From contig NC_012870.2 of the NCBI RefSeq assembly GCF_000003195.3, positions 33,611,209 through 33,675,208 of the forward strand: 64,000 bases of DNA, in the 5' to 3' direction. This DNA comes from Sorghum bicolor. Its lineage: Eukaryota > Streptophyta > Magnoliopsida > Poales > Poaceae. The translations under genes were made by a program, and so were the position numbers. Under the pieces are notes generated by a model, which saw only the letters and a list, made by a program, of their open reading frames with translations, was not told the origin of the DNA and made no database searches. Within the stretch, counting starts at the first letter, position 1, and the number at the start of each line of letters is the position of its first letter. Shown here one piece after another: positions 32,761 to 45,043 of this stretch.

Positions 32761-35700
32761 ATGCTTGTGAGACTCGTTGCCGCCGACGACTGGCGCCCGT
32801 CGTCGATGACAGAGCGCTGGTTGCTGGAGCTTGAGAGGGAGGGACTCCTACGCCACCGCACATCGCTGTCGTCGCCGCCGTGGATCGCACCAGCGGCGGA
32901 CCACCGGGAGCCCAGGCCAACCAAGGGCTACGTGGTTTCGTTCGGCAAGTTCCACCGCCACGGCCTGGGCGCTCCTCCGAGCCACTTCATGCGGGCGCTC
33001 TGCCACCATTACGGGGTGGAGCTCTAGCACTTCTCCCCAAACGCCATCACCGTCGCGGCGGTCTTTGCCACGGTGTGTGAGGGCTATTTGGGGATGATGC
33101 CCCACTGGGAGCTGTGGCTCCACCTCTATAGGGGCGAGCTCTTCAACGGCCCCACCAGGACCACTGGCGTGAGGAAGCTCGTGCAGGCGGGATGCCTCAA
33201 CCTTGTGCTGAAGACGGGGAAGACGACGAGGCCGCGCGAGTACATCCCGGTGGGATTGTCGACGAACCACGCCGGATGGGACTCCTAGTGGTTCTACCTG
33301 AGGAACGACGACGATCTCCAACCCGCCTACACCGGTTGCCTGATCACGGAGCGCCCAGAGAACTGGACGCACGGCGTCGTCCAAGTTCATCAGTCGTGGC
33401 TCGACCCCCTCCTCGATTCCATGAAGAAGTTGCGTGTGGAAGGCCTAGTCGCCGCTCTCGTCCTCTCGGCCGTCCATCATCGAAGAGTTCTCCTGTTGAT
33501 GTCTCGGCCGCTGAGGATGGACGAGATGGGCCCTGGCGTCTCGTCCGGGGACCTCGAGGCGTGCCGGATGTCCAACGAGGCTCCAACGGACGACGAGGTC
33601 GCGGCCTGGGTCAGGGCGGCCATTGCCAGTGACTTTAAGCCGGAGCACGTCAATGGCTTCCCCATGAGGCCTGATGCGGGCTCGATCGACCTGGTATGCT
33701 CTTTTCTTGTACATGGCTTTGATTCTGGATTTCTTTCGATCCCTTTTTAAGCTTGCCTTTGTTCTGGCAGGGGCGGATCGATGTCCGGTCCTCGAGGCCT
33801 CCAGTACGGGAGGACGAGGTTGATCGCGACAAGCGGCGCCAGTCCGTCGAGAAACAAAAGTCCACCAAGGACTCTGAGAAGAAAGGAAAGAAGAAGAAGA
33901 ACCTCGACCGCCAAGCGCTAGAGGCGCGTCGAGCTAAGTCCAGGCAGAGGGGGGAGCCTAAAGAAGAATCCCCCAGTGAGGATGATGGTGGAGACAGCGA
34001 TGATGACAGCGACGACTCCGAGGGGATGGCGTCTCGCCTCGAGGCGACGCCGACGCCCCCCGAACGGGAGCACAAAAGGAGGGGCCAGGCGGGTCTCACC
34101 GCCCCCGCGCTGACACCCCTCCCGCGCCTGCACCAGGTTAGGCCGTCCCGCCCCACCAACTTCCCCCTGCACCAAAGGCGGGTGGCAGGGCTAAGCCCCA
34201 GGCGACGGGGCCGTTGACCCGTGGCCGCGCTGCGGCCTCTGACAAGGGAGATACTGGCCGCAGGAGCGCTAGCCCCGGCGCCCGCCAGATGGGAGACGCT
34301 GGACCGAAGCCTGCGCCTGCCCACGAGGGGCTTGGAATCTCGACGCGAGGTGGTTTGAGGCCCACCGGTCGAGGTACCGGCAGGCGAGCCATTCTCCCTA
34401 TGGGGTAGGTTCTTCGACGCTGTGATTCTCATCTTCCTATTTCCTTGCGCTTTCTCGCATAGCGGTCTTTCTTACGCTCATTTCTTTTTTCCTCAGGTTG
34501 AAGCGGATGCTTGAGCAGGCCCAGCCTTCGATGGCGAAAAGGCTCAAGGTGGGAGCGGCCTCCAAGGATTCAGGTTAGTTGCTTATTCCCGTTGTTATGG
34601 GATTTGTGCTGTTCTTACGTCAACCATCATAGTGACTGACCTCTGTTTTTTGCTTTATAGGCTCCTCCGAACCTCAACCACCGACTGGTACCGAGAGTGC
34701 CCTGCCCCATCCCCTAGCGGGTGAGTCTGCCCCGTCGTCGCCAAAACGAGTCGAGGAGCCTCAACCCTAGGGCCAGGAGGGAGCCCCCGAGCCTCCACGA
34801 TCGGGGGTCGAGGGGGATCCCATTACCATAAGTGAAGGGTCTGGCGGCGACGGGACCTCGAGGGACGCCCGTCCTATGGACGAGGAGGCCCAGACTTCTC
34901 TCGTTGCGAGACGAATGCCCTAGCCTGCCGGGCTTCGCTCCATCGAGGAGCAGAAGAAGAAAGAAGAGGAAGAGCGTGGGCAAGAGACGCGGCGGCAGCT
35001 ACAGGAGCAGGACCGTCAACAAGTGCCGCGGGAGCTTGAGGGGCCAGCCGTCAGAGGAACCGCTCGAGCCTCCTCCTCATAGTCCGCCCCAACCGGTACC
35101 ACCGGCGCCACAAGAGCCCGGGGACCAGGAAGAGGGTCTGTCAGTTTTCGGCCCTCTGACCCCGGCGTGGCTCCGTCCAGGGGCGCTCGCCGCGATCCCA
35201 GCAGAGTCAGGGCGGGCGGACGGCGTGGTGGCGCTCGCATGCATGATGCGCACCCCCGTCGACCCTAAGTCTGAGATCAGGAGGACGATCTACGGCATGG
35301 ACGGGATCGCCCCGGGGTTCCTCCGAGAGCGTCGGTCGTGGGAGGACCGTATTCCCGCTGAGGAGGACGAGGCTAGGACGTCAGGCGGAGGCGGAGGCAG
35401 CGAAATGGGCACCTGTAAGACGGTGGACGACGACAGGCGGTTCCCCTCCCTCGTCGACTTGTTCCTGTTCCATGGGGGGTCCCTCAAGACCGTCGAGGAG
35501 CTCATCCGCGGCGTCAAGGCACAGGCCGACCAGGAGATGGAGAACTGGTGCCCTGATCGGATCCGCATCCGGGCTTCCACCGATCCATCTGAGCCCAACA
35601 TCTTCCTGGACGATCGAAAGGAAGCTGAGAAGTGGGAACACGTCGAGGAGCTCTGCCTCTGGATGAAGCACACGGTGGGGCTCCTGTCGGACGTTGTAAA

Positions 35701-37018
35701 CAACGGGCTCGGACCAGCCTACTTTGTAAGTATTGTTCAGTCTTTTAATCTTTATGGAACTTGTTGGTTTTGTGTTCTAACTGCTCGGTACCCGGCTTGC
35801 AGGACCTGAAAGAGACCTCCCGCATTAAGTCAAGCTTCATTCACGCCACGAGAGGCGGTTGGGAGCAGCTTCCCATCCTCAAGGACCAACTCCTGGAGTC
35901 ACAGGAGAAACTCCTCAAGGCTTATAAAGAGCTCTTAGCGCTCGAGGAGGAGAAGAAGGAGAGGGAGGCTGCCCTGGTCGAGGCTCGAGAAGCCTCAAGG
36001 AAGGCGGTGGAAGAGGCCGTGCTGCTGAGGGAGCGGGCTCTGACGGTCGAGGAGGCTACGTCTAAATCCCGGGAGGAGGCCCTGTCCTACAAGAACATCG
36101 TTGCTGACCTGGACAAGGAGAAGGGCCTCCTCAAGACTGACCTGGACTCCCTCCGAGAATCCTACCAGAGGATGAAGGTGGAGTATGTGAACAGCGAGGT
36201 CGCCAGGAGCGCCGCTGAGGAGGCAAAGAAGAAGGCCCTTGAAGACCTCGAGGCGAAGCGGGCTTGATCCCGCAGCCTCTCTGACGACGTCGATTGTCTG
36301 AAGAGGGCGCTGCTGGAGAAGGAAGGAGCCATCACGCAGGCCGGCAAGGCGATCAAGGATCTGCGCGTCGCCAACACCGAGCTGGCGCGCTCCAACAGGG
36401 AGGTCGAGAGGGCTAACACCAATTTGGTTGGCGGAAACACGGCTCTGGAGGAGAGCATCCGTGGTATGTTTTCTATTATCGAGTTTCTTTTCTAAGGCAT
36501 GTTTGGTGTCATCTAATCCACTCACGTTGATTCTTGCAGGGCTCAAGGACGAGCTGCTGGCTGCCCAAGTCGAGGCCCGCTCCATTAAGACCTAGCTCGA
36601 GGGGGAGGTCGCCTTGAACGGTCGTCTAAGTACTGCGATAAGCGACCTCTCGGTCTCCTAGGAGCTCGAGCCTGTTAACGAGTCGAGGGAGGAGGCTCGG
36701 GGCGACGCACTCGTCGACCAGCTATGCTATCTTGGAGCTACGCTGAGGGACCGGGTGCAGGACGCCCTCCACGTCGGAGTGAAGCGGGCGATGGCTGTAG
36801 TCTGCTCAGGCTTCTCCTACGACATGGAGGTGGTGTCCCACGGCTTCGTCACCGACATCTCCAAGACTGACGCAGAGAACGAAGAGAGGCTCCACGCCTT
36901 GATCGACGACGCAGAAGTTCCTAGAGAGAGGTTGGCTAAACTATTCGAGCCAGAGGTACTTCCTCCTGAGACTGGCTCAGGCGTGGGTGAGGATGGTGAG
37001 GGCCGAGACGCGAACTGA
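32761..37018 (+). pseudogene. Tat-T antisense six-exon gene (putative gypsy-type transposon protein)
   Basis: Exons read by eye: 32761-33693, 33771-34404, 34497-34573, 34661-35725, 35803-36463, 36540-37018, all with GT/AG borders. Exon 1 carries the domain catalogued as PF04195: YVVSFGKFHRHGLG, CEGYLGMMPHWELW, SWLDPLL. Exons 2-4 are low-complexity, first Lys-rich (KKGKKKKN), then acidic, then Pro-rich. Exons 5-6 form a long coiled coil (DQLLESQEKLLKAYKELLALEEE region) ending in an acidic tail before TGA. TAG stops stand at 33025, 33286, 34768, 36592 and 36659, and TGA at 36265; frameshifts fall near 34120 and 35070. The function is unknown; such genes are reported in Tat elements. The ATG at 32761 was chosen over earlier ones because it follows the TATA box. 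Confidence 0.75.
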
Positions 37019-37558
37019 GGCCTGCGAGCCTACTCTGGGTGCTTGGGCCCCTTGTATAGTACTCTGTTAATTTGTATTTACGTGATACAGTGTCTTTTAA
37101 GTGGTTGTCGAATGTTTATCTGTCTTCCCGCTCGAGGCTCTTTTATTTCCCTTTGCACCTATATTTGTATTCCCCGTTTGATCTTTCGTTTAAGGTGATC
37201 TCAGTTGCCTCAAGGGTGAGGAAGCGAGTAGAGTTTCCGTAGCCCGAGGGCGTAGGAGTTCTCAGGCTCATCGTCTCTTGGCCCTTAAGGGGCTCAAGGT
37301 GCCTCTACTACTCGACCATACGAGATTACTGATAGGAAAGAAAGGGTTACTTGGTTTTTTCGACACCTGGGGGGTCACCCCCCTGCTAGCCCCCGAGGGG
37401 GTATCGACAATGATGGGTCATAGTCGGTACTCCCTTCTAGCGTTGAGATTTTGACTCGTAAAAAAGTAAATTGCTCGAGGGAAAGACTTTATTTATTCAC
37501 GCATTCATTTACAAAGCCTTGGTATAGAATGTACATGGGAACATAAAGCTTTGAAATT
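37019..37558. terminator. Convergent gap of Tat-T with inverted repeats
   Basis: 540 bp between the end of the antisense gene and the end of pol. It contains the palindrome CCCTTAAGGG (37282-37291), GGGGGGT/ACCCCCC (37369-37383) and CCCCC-GA-GGGGG (37390-37401). No gene is visible. A role in ending the two convergent transcripts is inferred from position only. Confidence 0.4.
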
Positions 37559-38542
37559 CTAGGGGTAGAATCTACGTAGCTGTTCGATGTTCCATGCGTT
37601 GGTGAAGATTGCCCCTTTTTCGTCCGTGAGTTTGTATGTCCCTGGCTTCAGGACCTCGGCCACCACGTATGGGCCCTCCCAAGGTGGAGTCAGCTTGTGG
37701 CGTCCTTGATTGCTTTGCCGCCGTCGTAGGACAAGGTCGCCCACATTCAAGTCCCTCTTACGCACGTGCTTGTCGTGGTAGCGTCGAAGTTTCTGCTGGT
37801 ATCTGGCAGAGTTGAGGAGGGCCATGTCTCGAGCTTCCTCGAGTTGGTCGACCGCGTTTTCTTGAGTCTCTTTATTTGATTGCTCGTTGTATGCTTTGAG
37901 TCAAGGGGATCCATACTCGAGGTCCATTGGGAGCACAGCCTCAGAGCCATAGACCATGAAGAATGGGGTGTATTTTGTGGCCCTGCTCGGCGTCGTCCTT
38001 AGGCTCCATAGGACGGAGGAAAGCTCCTCGACCCATTTCTTGCCGAATTTCTTCAAGCAATTGTAGATCCTTGGTTTGAGCCCCTGCAAAATCATGCCGT
38101 TGGCACGCTCGACCTGGCCGTTAGTTCGAGGGTGGGCTACCGCAGACCTGTTCACACGGATGTGATGCTGATCGCAGAAGTCCAAGAACTTCTTGCCGGT
38201 GAACTGAGTGCCGTTGTCAGTGATGATGACGTTGGGAATCCCAAACCGGTGGATGATGTCGGTGAAGAAAAGGACGACTTGCTCGGAACGGATATTGGTG
38301 ATGGGTCGAGCCTCGATCCATTTGGAGAACTTGTCGATGGCCACTAGCAAGTGGGTGTACCCCCCTTTAGCCTTTTGTAGAGGCCCTACTAAGTCGAGCC
38401 CCCATACCGTGAACGGCCATGTGATCGGGATCATCTGGAGAGCGTGGGCAGGCAGGTGCGTCTGCTTGGCGTAGAATTGGCACCCGTGGCATGAGCGTAC
38501 GAGCTCGACGGCATCAGCTACGGCCGTTGGCCAGTAGAAGCC
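37559..38542 (-). pseudogene. Tat-T integrase
   Basis: The C-terminal part of pol, which joins element DNA to the chromosome. The zinc region spans the stop at about 38540 (H/H in HSGACGHH, C/C in CHGC at about 38490). The catalytic core shows D in VWGLDLVGP, D in ITDNGTQF and E in NGQVERANG, the DD(E) triad, all present. The C-terminal part (37825-37559) has the RYHDKHVRKRDLNVGDLVL region and WEGPY, typical of Ty3 integrase tails, and ends in YP-stop. Two TAG-type stops (near 38540 and 37903) split one frame. It is adjacent to RNase H upstream. Confidence 0.87.
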
Positions 38543-40780
38543 TTATCGGAAGGCATTCCCTACGAGGGTCTGCGGAGCAGCGTGATGGCCACAAGCCCCT
38601 GAGTGTAAGTCGTCGAGGAGTTTTCGGCCTTCTTCTATGGTGATGCAACGTTGTAGGAGCCCTGTTGGGCTTCGTTGATATAGCTCATTGTCCTCGCCGT
38701 AGATTACATATGATTTCGCCCGTCGAGCGATACGGCGGTCCTCGGATCGATCTTCTGGTAGCTCGCAGCGGATTAGGCAGTCGAGGAATGGCGTGCCCCA
38801 GTCGAACGGTCGACCGGGACGCTGTTCCACCTCCATTACCTCAGCTGCCATTAGTAGCGCGTCGACGGTGTCGGTTTGCTGGGTAGGAGCGGCTTCGACG
38901 CCAGCCCTCGAGCCCAAGTCGATGGATGGCTCGTGAAGATCTCTCGAGAACGCGTCAGGTGGTACCGTGCCTCGAGTCGACGCGATCTTGGCGAGTTCGT
39001 CGGCCGGCTCGTTGTAGCGTCGGGCAACGTGGACGAGCTCGAGGCCATGGAACTTGTCCTCGAGTCGACAAACATCCTTGCAGTACGCCTCCATTTTCGG
39101 GTCATGGCAGCTCGAAGTCTTCATCACTTGTTCGATGACGAGTTGGGAGTCACCTCGGACATCGAGGCGTCGAACTCCTAGCTCGATGGCGATCTTGAGA
39201 CCGTTGACGAGGGCCTCGTATTCCACGACGTTGTTGGAGGCGGCGAAGTGAATCCTTATGACATACCTCATATGAACGCCCAGGGGCGAGATGGACAGTA
39301 GGCCGGCCCTAGCCCCCGTCTTCATGAGAGACCCGTCGAAGTACATCGTCCACAGCTCTGACTGAACCTGATCCGGGGGAAGCTGGGAGTCTGTCCATTC
39401 CGCGACGAAATCCACCAGGGCTTGTGACTTGATAGCCTTACGGGGCGCATAAGTGAGAGTCTCACTCATGAGCTCGACCGACCACTTGGCGATTCTTCCC
39501 GTGGCTTCTCGACTTTGGATGATCTCTCCCAAGGGGAAGGATGAGACCACTGTGATAGGATGGCCGAGGAAGTAGTGCTGCAGCTTGCGTTGGGCGAGGA
39601 TTACGGCGTAGATTAGCTTCTGGATCTGCGGGTAACGCGCCTTGGCCTCCGAGAGTACCTCGCTGATGAAATAGACCGGCCTCTGGACGGGCAATGCATG
39701 CCCCTCCTCCTGCCTCTCGACCACCACAGCTACACTGACGACCTGGGTCGTCGAGGCGACGTAAAGGAGCAGCGGTTCTGCAGGTTGAGGTGGGACCAGG
39801 ACTGGTGCTGAGGTCAGCGTTTTCTTTAGGATTTCGAGGGCTTACTCGGCCTCAGGGGTCCAAGAGAAACGCTTGACTTTCTTCAGAAGTCGATACAGAG
39901 GCAAGGCCTTTTCTCCAAATCTCAAGATAAAACGGCTTAGCGCCGCTAGGCATCCCGTGACTCTCTGCACGCCCTTGACGTCTCGAATCGGCCCCATTCT
40001 TGTGATGGCCGAGTCTTTCTCGGGGTTGGCCTCGATGCCGCGCTGGGAAACAATGTAACCCAGTAGCATGCCTCGAGGTACGCCGAAAACGCATTTCTCG
40101 GGGTTGAGCTTGATCTGGTTTGCGCGTAAGCAGCTGAAAGCGATCTCGAGGTCCTAGATTAGGTCCCCCCGCCGCTTTGACTTGATGACGATGTCGTCGA
40201 CATAGGCCTCGACCGTCGACCCTATGTGCTTGCCAAACACGTGGAGCATGCAACGCTGATACGTGGCTCCCGCGTTTCGTAGCCCGAACGGCATGGTTAC
40301 ATAACAATACATCCCAAAAGGTGTAATGAAAGAGGTCGCGAGCTGATCGGACTCTTTCATTTTTATTTGGTGGTAACCAGAATATGCATCAAGGAAAGAA
40401 AGTGTTTCACATCCCGCAGTAGAATCGACAATTTGATCAATACGTGGTAATGGAAAAGGAACTTTCGGACATGCTTTATTTAAACTCGTGTAATCAACAC
40501 ACATCCTCATTTTCCCATTCTTTTTCTTAACTAGTACAGGATTCGCTAACCAGTCGGGATGGTGAACCTCCTTGATGAATCCGGCCGTCAAAAGTTTTTG
40601 GATCTCCTCGCCAATGATCTTGCGCTTCTCCTCGTCGAAGCGGCGCAACCGTTGCTTCACTGGCTTGGAACCGGCTTGAATTTCCAAGGAGTGCTCGGTG
40701 ACCTCCCTCGGTATGCCCGGCATGTCCGAGGGACTCCATGCAAACATGTCGGCGTTCACACGGAGGAAGTCAACGAGCAC
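38543..40780 (-). pseudogene. Tat-T reverse transcriptase and dual RNase H
   Basis: Reverse transcriptase (40780 to about 40000): VKKKNGKMRMCVDYTSLNKA, FLDAYSGYHQI, MPFGLRNAGATYQR and the catalytic YVDD. The thumb and first RNase H (about 40069-39600) follow, with FSWTPEAE, LLLYVA and YFISEVL; here the usual catalytic Asp after LY looks replaced by Ala. A second, archaeal-type RNase H (about 39370-38960) has MYFDGSLMKTGAGAG-like sequence, VEYEAL, DVRGDSQLV and NEPADELA. Stops at about 40154 (TAG) and 39845 (TAA) interrupt one common frame. The second RNase H marks the Tat lineage. Confidence 0.88.
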
Positions 40781-40786
40781 AGCTTC

Positions 40787-41511
40787 CTATTTGGGGTCGA
40801 GGTCGGCGCTGATCGTTAGCGCCTTGTCGTCAGAGTTGTTGGGGTCAAGCGGGATCTTCTTGGTTCCTTCCGCCGGCTCGAAGCTGCCCGCGTGGCGCTT
40901 GGGCTCGGGAGCCTCTGCGGCCAGGGCCTCGAGCTTCGAGGCGAGCTCAGTGGAACTCTCGACTGCTTCCCCATACTCGACGCATTCGACGTCACACTCG
41001 TACGCGTGCTCGAAGGAGGAGCTGACGGTAATGACGCCCTTGGGATCGGGCATCTTCAGCTTCAGGTAGGTGTAGTTGGGGATAGCCATGAATTTGGCGT
41101 AACCCGGGCGTCCGATGATGGCGTGGTACGTGCCCCGGAACCCCAACACCTCAAAGGTGAGGGTCTCTTTCTGAAGTTGGCCGCCGTGCCAAAGGAGACC
41201 GGTAGGTCGATTCAACCTACTGGCAGTGCCTTCTTCCCTGGTACGACGCCATGGAAGCCATCGGCGCTTGGTTGGAGTCGTGCCTTGTCGATGCCTAGGA
41301 GGTCGAGGGTCTCGAGATAGATGATGTTGAGGCTGCTGCCGCCATCCATCAGCACCTTTGAGAGCCGAGTGTTGACGATGATGGGGTCGACGATGAGTGG
41401 GTAGACGCCAGGGGCAACTACCTTGTCAGGGTGGTCCTCTCGGTCGAAGGTCGGGGGTGCTCGACCAGCTGAGATACTGGGGCACCGCCATCCTTGCCGC
41501 GAAGACCTCAC
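40787..41511 (-). pseudogene. Tat-T protease region
   Basis: Retropepsin with active site LMDGGSSLNI and, further on, FRGTYHAIIGRPGYAKF, the second hallmark of Ty3 proteases. The first half (41511 to about 41170) is in a different frame from gag and pol, and a TGA lies at 41212, so two small indels flank it. The second half (to 40787) is in the gag/pol frame and leads into a linker before reverse transcriptase. Confidence 0.83.
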
Positions 41512-43936
41512 GACGTTCCCTCTTGCGCTGCCTTGCGGTCAACTGCGTCGAGGGCCCACCATAGATCATGTAGCAGTCGTGGACGGCAGGGAAACCATCG
41601 TCGTCTTTGTTGTCCTCCTTTTCACCGCCCTTCTCCTTCTTTGGTTTGTCGCGCGCGTCCTTCCTGAACCCCAGACCGTCGAAATGCTTTCTCAGCATAC
41701 GACAGTCCTTGAGCTTGTGGTTGGCTCCTCCCTTATGGTAAGGGCACGGCTCTTCTAGCATCTTATCGAAGATGCCCCCATCTGGGGGGCCTCGAGGCTT
41801 TTTGCGTTCCATGGCGGCGACGAGATCGTCGTCAAAGTCTTCCCGCTGGAACGACCGTGTTTTCTTCTTCTTCTTGTTCTTCTTGGGCCCTCGACTGGGG
41901 CCCTCATCCTCATCAGTGGGCTGCTTGCTTTTCCTTCCTTCACAGCTGAAGAAGGCGCCGACCGCTTCTTCCCCTGCCGCGTAGTTAGCCACCACATCCA
42001 TCAGCTCATTGACGGTCTGAGGGCGATTCCGGCCTAACTCCCACACCAAGTCTTGACTGGTGGTACCAGAGACAAAGGCCAGGATGACGTCGTGGTCGGG
42101 GATGTGTGGCAGTTCGGTGCGTTGCTTTGAGAAGCGTTGAGCGTACTCTCGAAGAGTTTCTCCCGACTTCTGCTTGCACTTGCTGAGATCCCACGAGTTC
42201 CCAGGCCGTATGTAGGTCCCTTTGAAATTACCCTCGAATACTCTAACCAAATCGACCCAGTCGTGGATCTGATCAGCTGGAAGTTCCTCGAGCCACCTGC
42301 GGGTGGTGTCGGAGAGGAAGAGCGGCAGCTGTCTGATGATGGCCCGATCGTCTCCTCGGGCGCCTCCCAGCTGACAGGCCAGCCTGAAGTCTGCCAGCCA
42401 CAGCTCTGGTTTGGTCTCACCGTTGTACTTTGGGATGCTGGTCGGGGGTCGGAACGGGCTGGGCAGCGGCGTGCTGTGGATTGCCCTGCTGAACACCCGT
42501 GGGCCTGGTGGCTCTGGAGCCATCCGGTCCTCATTGCTGTCGTACCTCCCGCGGCGATGGGCACTGTAACCGCGCTCTTCCGCGTCCCCGTACCGACGGT
42601 GTCGATTCTCTTCAATGTCGCGTCGCGCGTCGTGTCGACGCTGATTGTCGACGGGGAGAACGAGCGTGGTCTTTTTTCCTCGAGGGGGTGGCTGTTGATG
42701 GACTGACACCTCCTTTTCGTTCTGGGCTGGCTCATCGTGCTTTTCGGTGGTAGCTCCTCGACGTTGAGAAGCCGAGCTTTCGGCTTGCTGAACTGCCGCC
42801 ACCTAGAGTAGAGTCTGCACCTCGTCTCGGATGCGTCGAGCTTGGGAGTTCGACGGCTCTGGCATGTTTTGCAGTAGCATTGTTGCTGCCACAACGTTCT
42901 AGCCTGCTCGAGGGAAACGGCTGACGGGCTGCTCAGGCTCTGCGTCTCCGACGATCTGCCGGTGCACCTCTCGAGCTCATCTGCGGACACTTCCGCCAGG
43001 CGGGTAAGGTAGGTCCTGCTCGAGGATTTGCTCAAGTAGAACAAGGCGCTCGCGATCCTCGTCAAGCTTTGCTTTGAGCTCTCGTAGCTGCGCAATTTGT
43101 GCGGCTCTGTCTTCTTGCGGAGGGGGGTCGACCTGAACGTCATTCCTAGGCGTCCTGGGGTCTTCTCTCGCTGCAGGGGCTCGCCCGCCTGCAACGGCGT
43201 CTTGTGTCTCGTCAGTGGTTTCCACCGCTCCGTCGATATGGAAGCACTCCCTAGTAGGGTCGTGGCTGTCGGATTCCGAGCCGGAGTCCGGCTCGGCGGC
43301 GTGGAAACATCCGCATCCTTCCTCCAGCAGCCGCTGCCTGAGGGATGTAATCGTGTACTGCCCAGGGCCTAGGCGGCAGAGGCCTTGTACCTACAAGAAG
43401 TCTGGTAGCTCGGATGCCCGTGGCCGTGCTTCAGGGTCGCGTGGGGGGACCATTGGTTTCTCCACGTACGTCTGGGCGTTTGGGCATATCGCCCTGGCGA
43501 GTGACGCTGCGGCATTGTCCAGGCCGAACGGCAAGGCTCCTCTTGAGGCGAACAGCCCGTGTGGAAGTAGCTTGGCGGTGGGGGAGAGTGCGCGGGGCGC
43601 GTCACCTCCCGTCGTCGTGCGATCCTCGCAGCATTGAGCCGTCGTGCCCGTGGTGCGCAGGGCTATCGGCTCTCGTGCCGTCTCCTGCCTGGCACGGACT
43701 GCCGGTCGTGGCGAGGCAGAAGGGCGATGGTGGTGTTGTCCACGCCTCTTCTTGGGCGGGGAGGCATGGTGGTGAGGACGTCTCGGGGCCCTCATCCGGG
43801 TTGGCGCAACGCGGGCTCCTCTCGGTCCTTTGATCGAGAGCAAGATCATGTCATAGCCGGAGCCAGTAGACATGAACTCGAGACTCCCAAACCAAATCAC
43901 CGTGGAGCACGAAATCGGCGAAGCGAGAGTGGCCAT
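41426..43936 (-). pseudogene. Tat-T gag
   Basis: One frame from ATG 43936, just inside the primer site, to 41426. The N-terminal third is Pro/Arg-rich and includes a short coiled segment (AQIAQLRELKAKLDEDRERL). The gag core (about 42430-42000) has PKYNGETKPELWLADFRLAC, RRWLEELPADQI, FEGNFKGTYIRPG and SGETLREYAQRF. A zinc site CPYHKGGANHKLKDC lies near 41740, then a Lys/Arg/Asp-rich tail. TAG/TGA codons at about 43393, 42979, 42901 and 42804 break the frame. The role is particle assembly and RNA packaging. Confidence 0.85.
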
Positions 43937-43971
43937 CTAGAAAGGAGTGGGAAATCGGTGAAAAACACGCA

Positions 43972-43992
43972 GGACCCCTACCTGGCACGCCA
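43972..43992 (-). promoter_or_regulatory. Tat-T primer binding site (tRNA-Arg type)
   Basis: On the minus strand it reads TGGCGTGCCAGGTAGGGGTC, one base from the complement of a plant tRNA-Arg 3' end (GACCCCTACCTGGCGCGCCA as I remember it), two bases inside the LTR. Confidence 0.75.
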
Positions 43993-43994
43993 AC

Positions 43995-45043
43995 TGTCGG
44001 TGTTTCCCCCACGGGTGGTCACACCAATGAGTGAATTTGTATGCGTGCTTCTTATCCTAGATGGTGATGCAAAAAGACACACAAAGATTTATCCTGGTTC
44101 GGGCAAGAGAAGGCCCTACGTCCAGCGGGGGGAGAGAGTTTGTATTATTTTGCACCTAAGTGCTTGTACAGGGGTGAATACAAGCGTGGTATGGAGTATG
44201 GAAGTTCTACTGCGTATGGGTGTGGTGTTGCATGATTGATCTTTGAGTCCGCTCCCGGGCTTTCCCTTTTATAGTTCCAAGGAGAAGCCCAGTGTACAAG
44301 CATAGGTGTCAGAGAAGGGGTTGATAGAGGCATGGCGCGCGGACCTACTCGAGGCCTCCGTACCGGCGTGGTCTCGAGCCATCCCGTCCTGGTAGTTTGA
44401 TGATGATTACGCGTGCCCCGATATCCTGCTCTGTGCGCCGTCTTGGACTGGTTCACCAGTTGCACGCCTATACGGCACCGCGGCAGATCCGTCGGAGTGG
44501 TTGCTGTGTTGCCATTCGACGCCCAACCCTTCCCCCGGAAGGAAATACGTCTGGTCGTGGGTCAGACGCCATGTGACGCCCTGCTATCCAGAGCGTTGAC
44601 CCTGGATGTCTCGAGGGGGTCCTGATTAGACGTTCCATCCCTGCTTCCCGCGTCCTGACACGCTCTGGGTTGTTTGGTGGGGAAGGCTGCAAAAAGAAAG
44701 ACGGGACGGGTGCCTGTTTCCTGTCATGCTTCCCGTGACTTGGCGTGTTAGGTGAGAACGCGACAAGCGCATTAAATGCCCTGGTTCCCGTGCGCGCGTC
44801 AGGCGGCGGGCGGCGTCCTTGCGCTCGACGCCTCCTGGTTCGCTCGAGCCCGTTTCTGTATTCGACGGTAGCTGGCGCTCGAGCCCTGATCGATTCGCCC
44901 GACGCCTTTTCCATCTTCGAGGCTGCGGTTGTCGATGACTGTGTGCGTTACTGATTAGAGCGTCGAGTTGGGGGCCTCGACCTGCGTACGGGCAGTCTCG
45001 TTATGTACATCAGTTGGGATACCCCTTACTGATATCCTCGATA
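43995..45043 (-). repeat. Tat-T 5' LTR
   Basis: On the + strand TGTCGGTG...CCTCGATA (one base from the CA/TG end of its partner). The promoter CTATAAAAGGG on the minus strand is at about 44267-44277. Confidence 0.92.

Larger units (their letters stand above)
30781..45043 (-). mobile_element. Tat-type Ty3 LTR retrotransposon nested in Tat-A (Tat-T)
   Basis: A complete 14.3-kb minus-strand element with LTRs of 1048 and 1049 bp (about 96% alike by eye) and identical target duplications GAAAG at 30776-30780 and 45044-45048. In its own direction: 5' LTR (45043-43995), tRNA-Arg-type primer, gag, protease, reverse transcriptase, two RNase H, integrase, a hairpin-rich gap, an antisense six-exon gene (on the window + strand), polypurine tract, 3' LTR (31828-30781). 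It is younger than its host Tat-A. Coding frames carry a few stops and shifts, so this copy is probably not autonomous now. Confidence 0.92.

Noticed and set aside
33650..34432. 260-codon minus-strand open frame in the Tat-T antisense gene
   Set aside because: Complement of GC-rich, low-complexity exon 2; no domain, and the spliced + strand reading explains the region.
42034..43194. 386-codon minus-strand open frame overlapping the Tat-T gag
   Set aside because: It is an out-of-frame shadow of the gag frame, Ser/Arg/Thr-rich with no motif; the gag domain reads in the other frame.
43634..44239. 201-codon + strand open frame across the Tat-T gag start and 5' LTR
   Set aside because: It crosses the LTR boundary and primer site and has no domain; a chance opening in GC-rich DNA.
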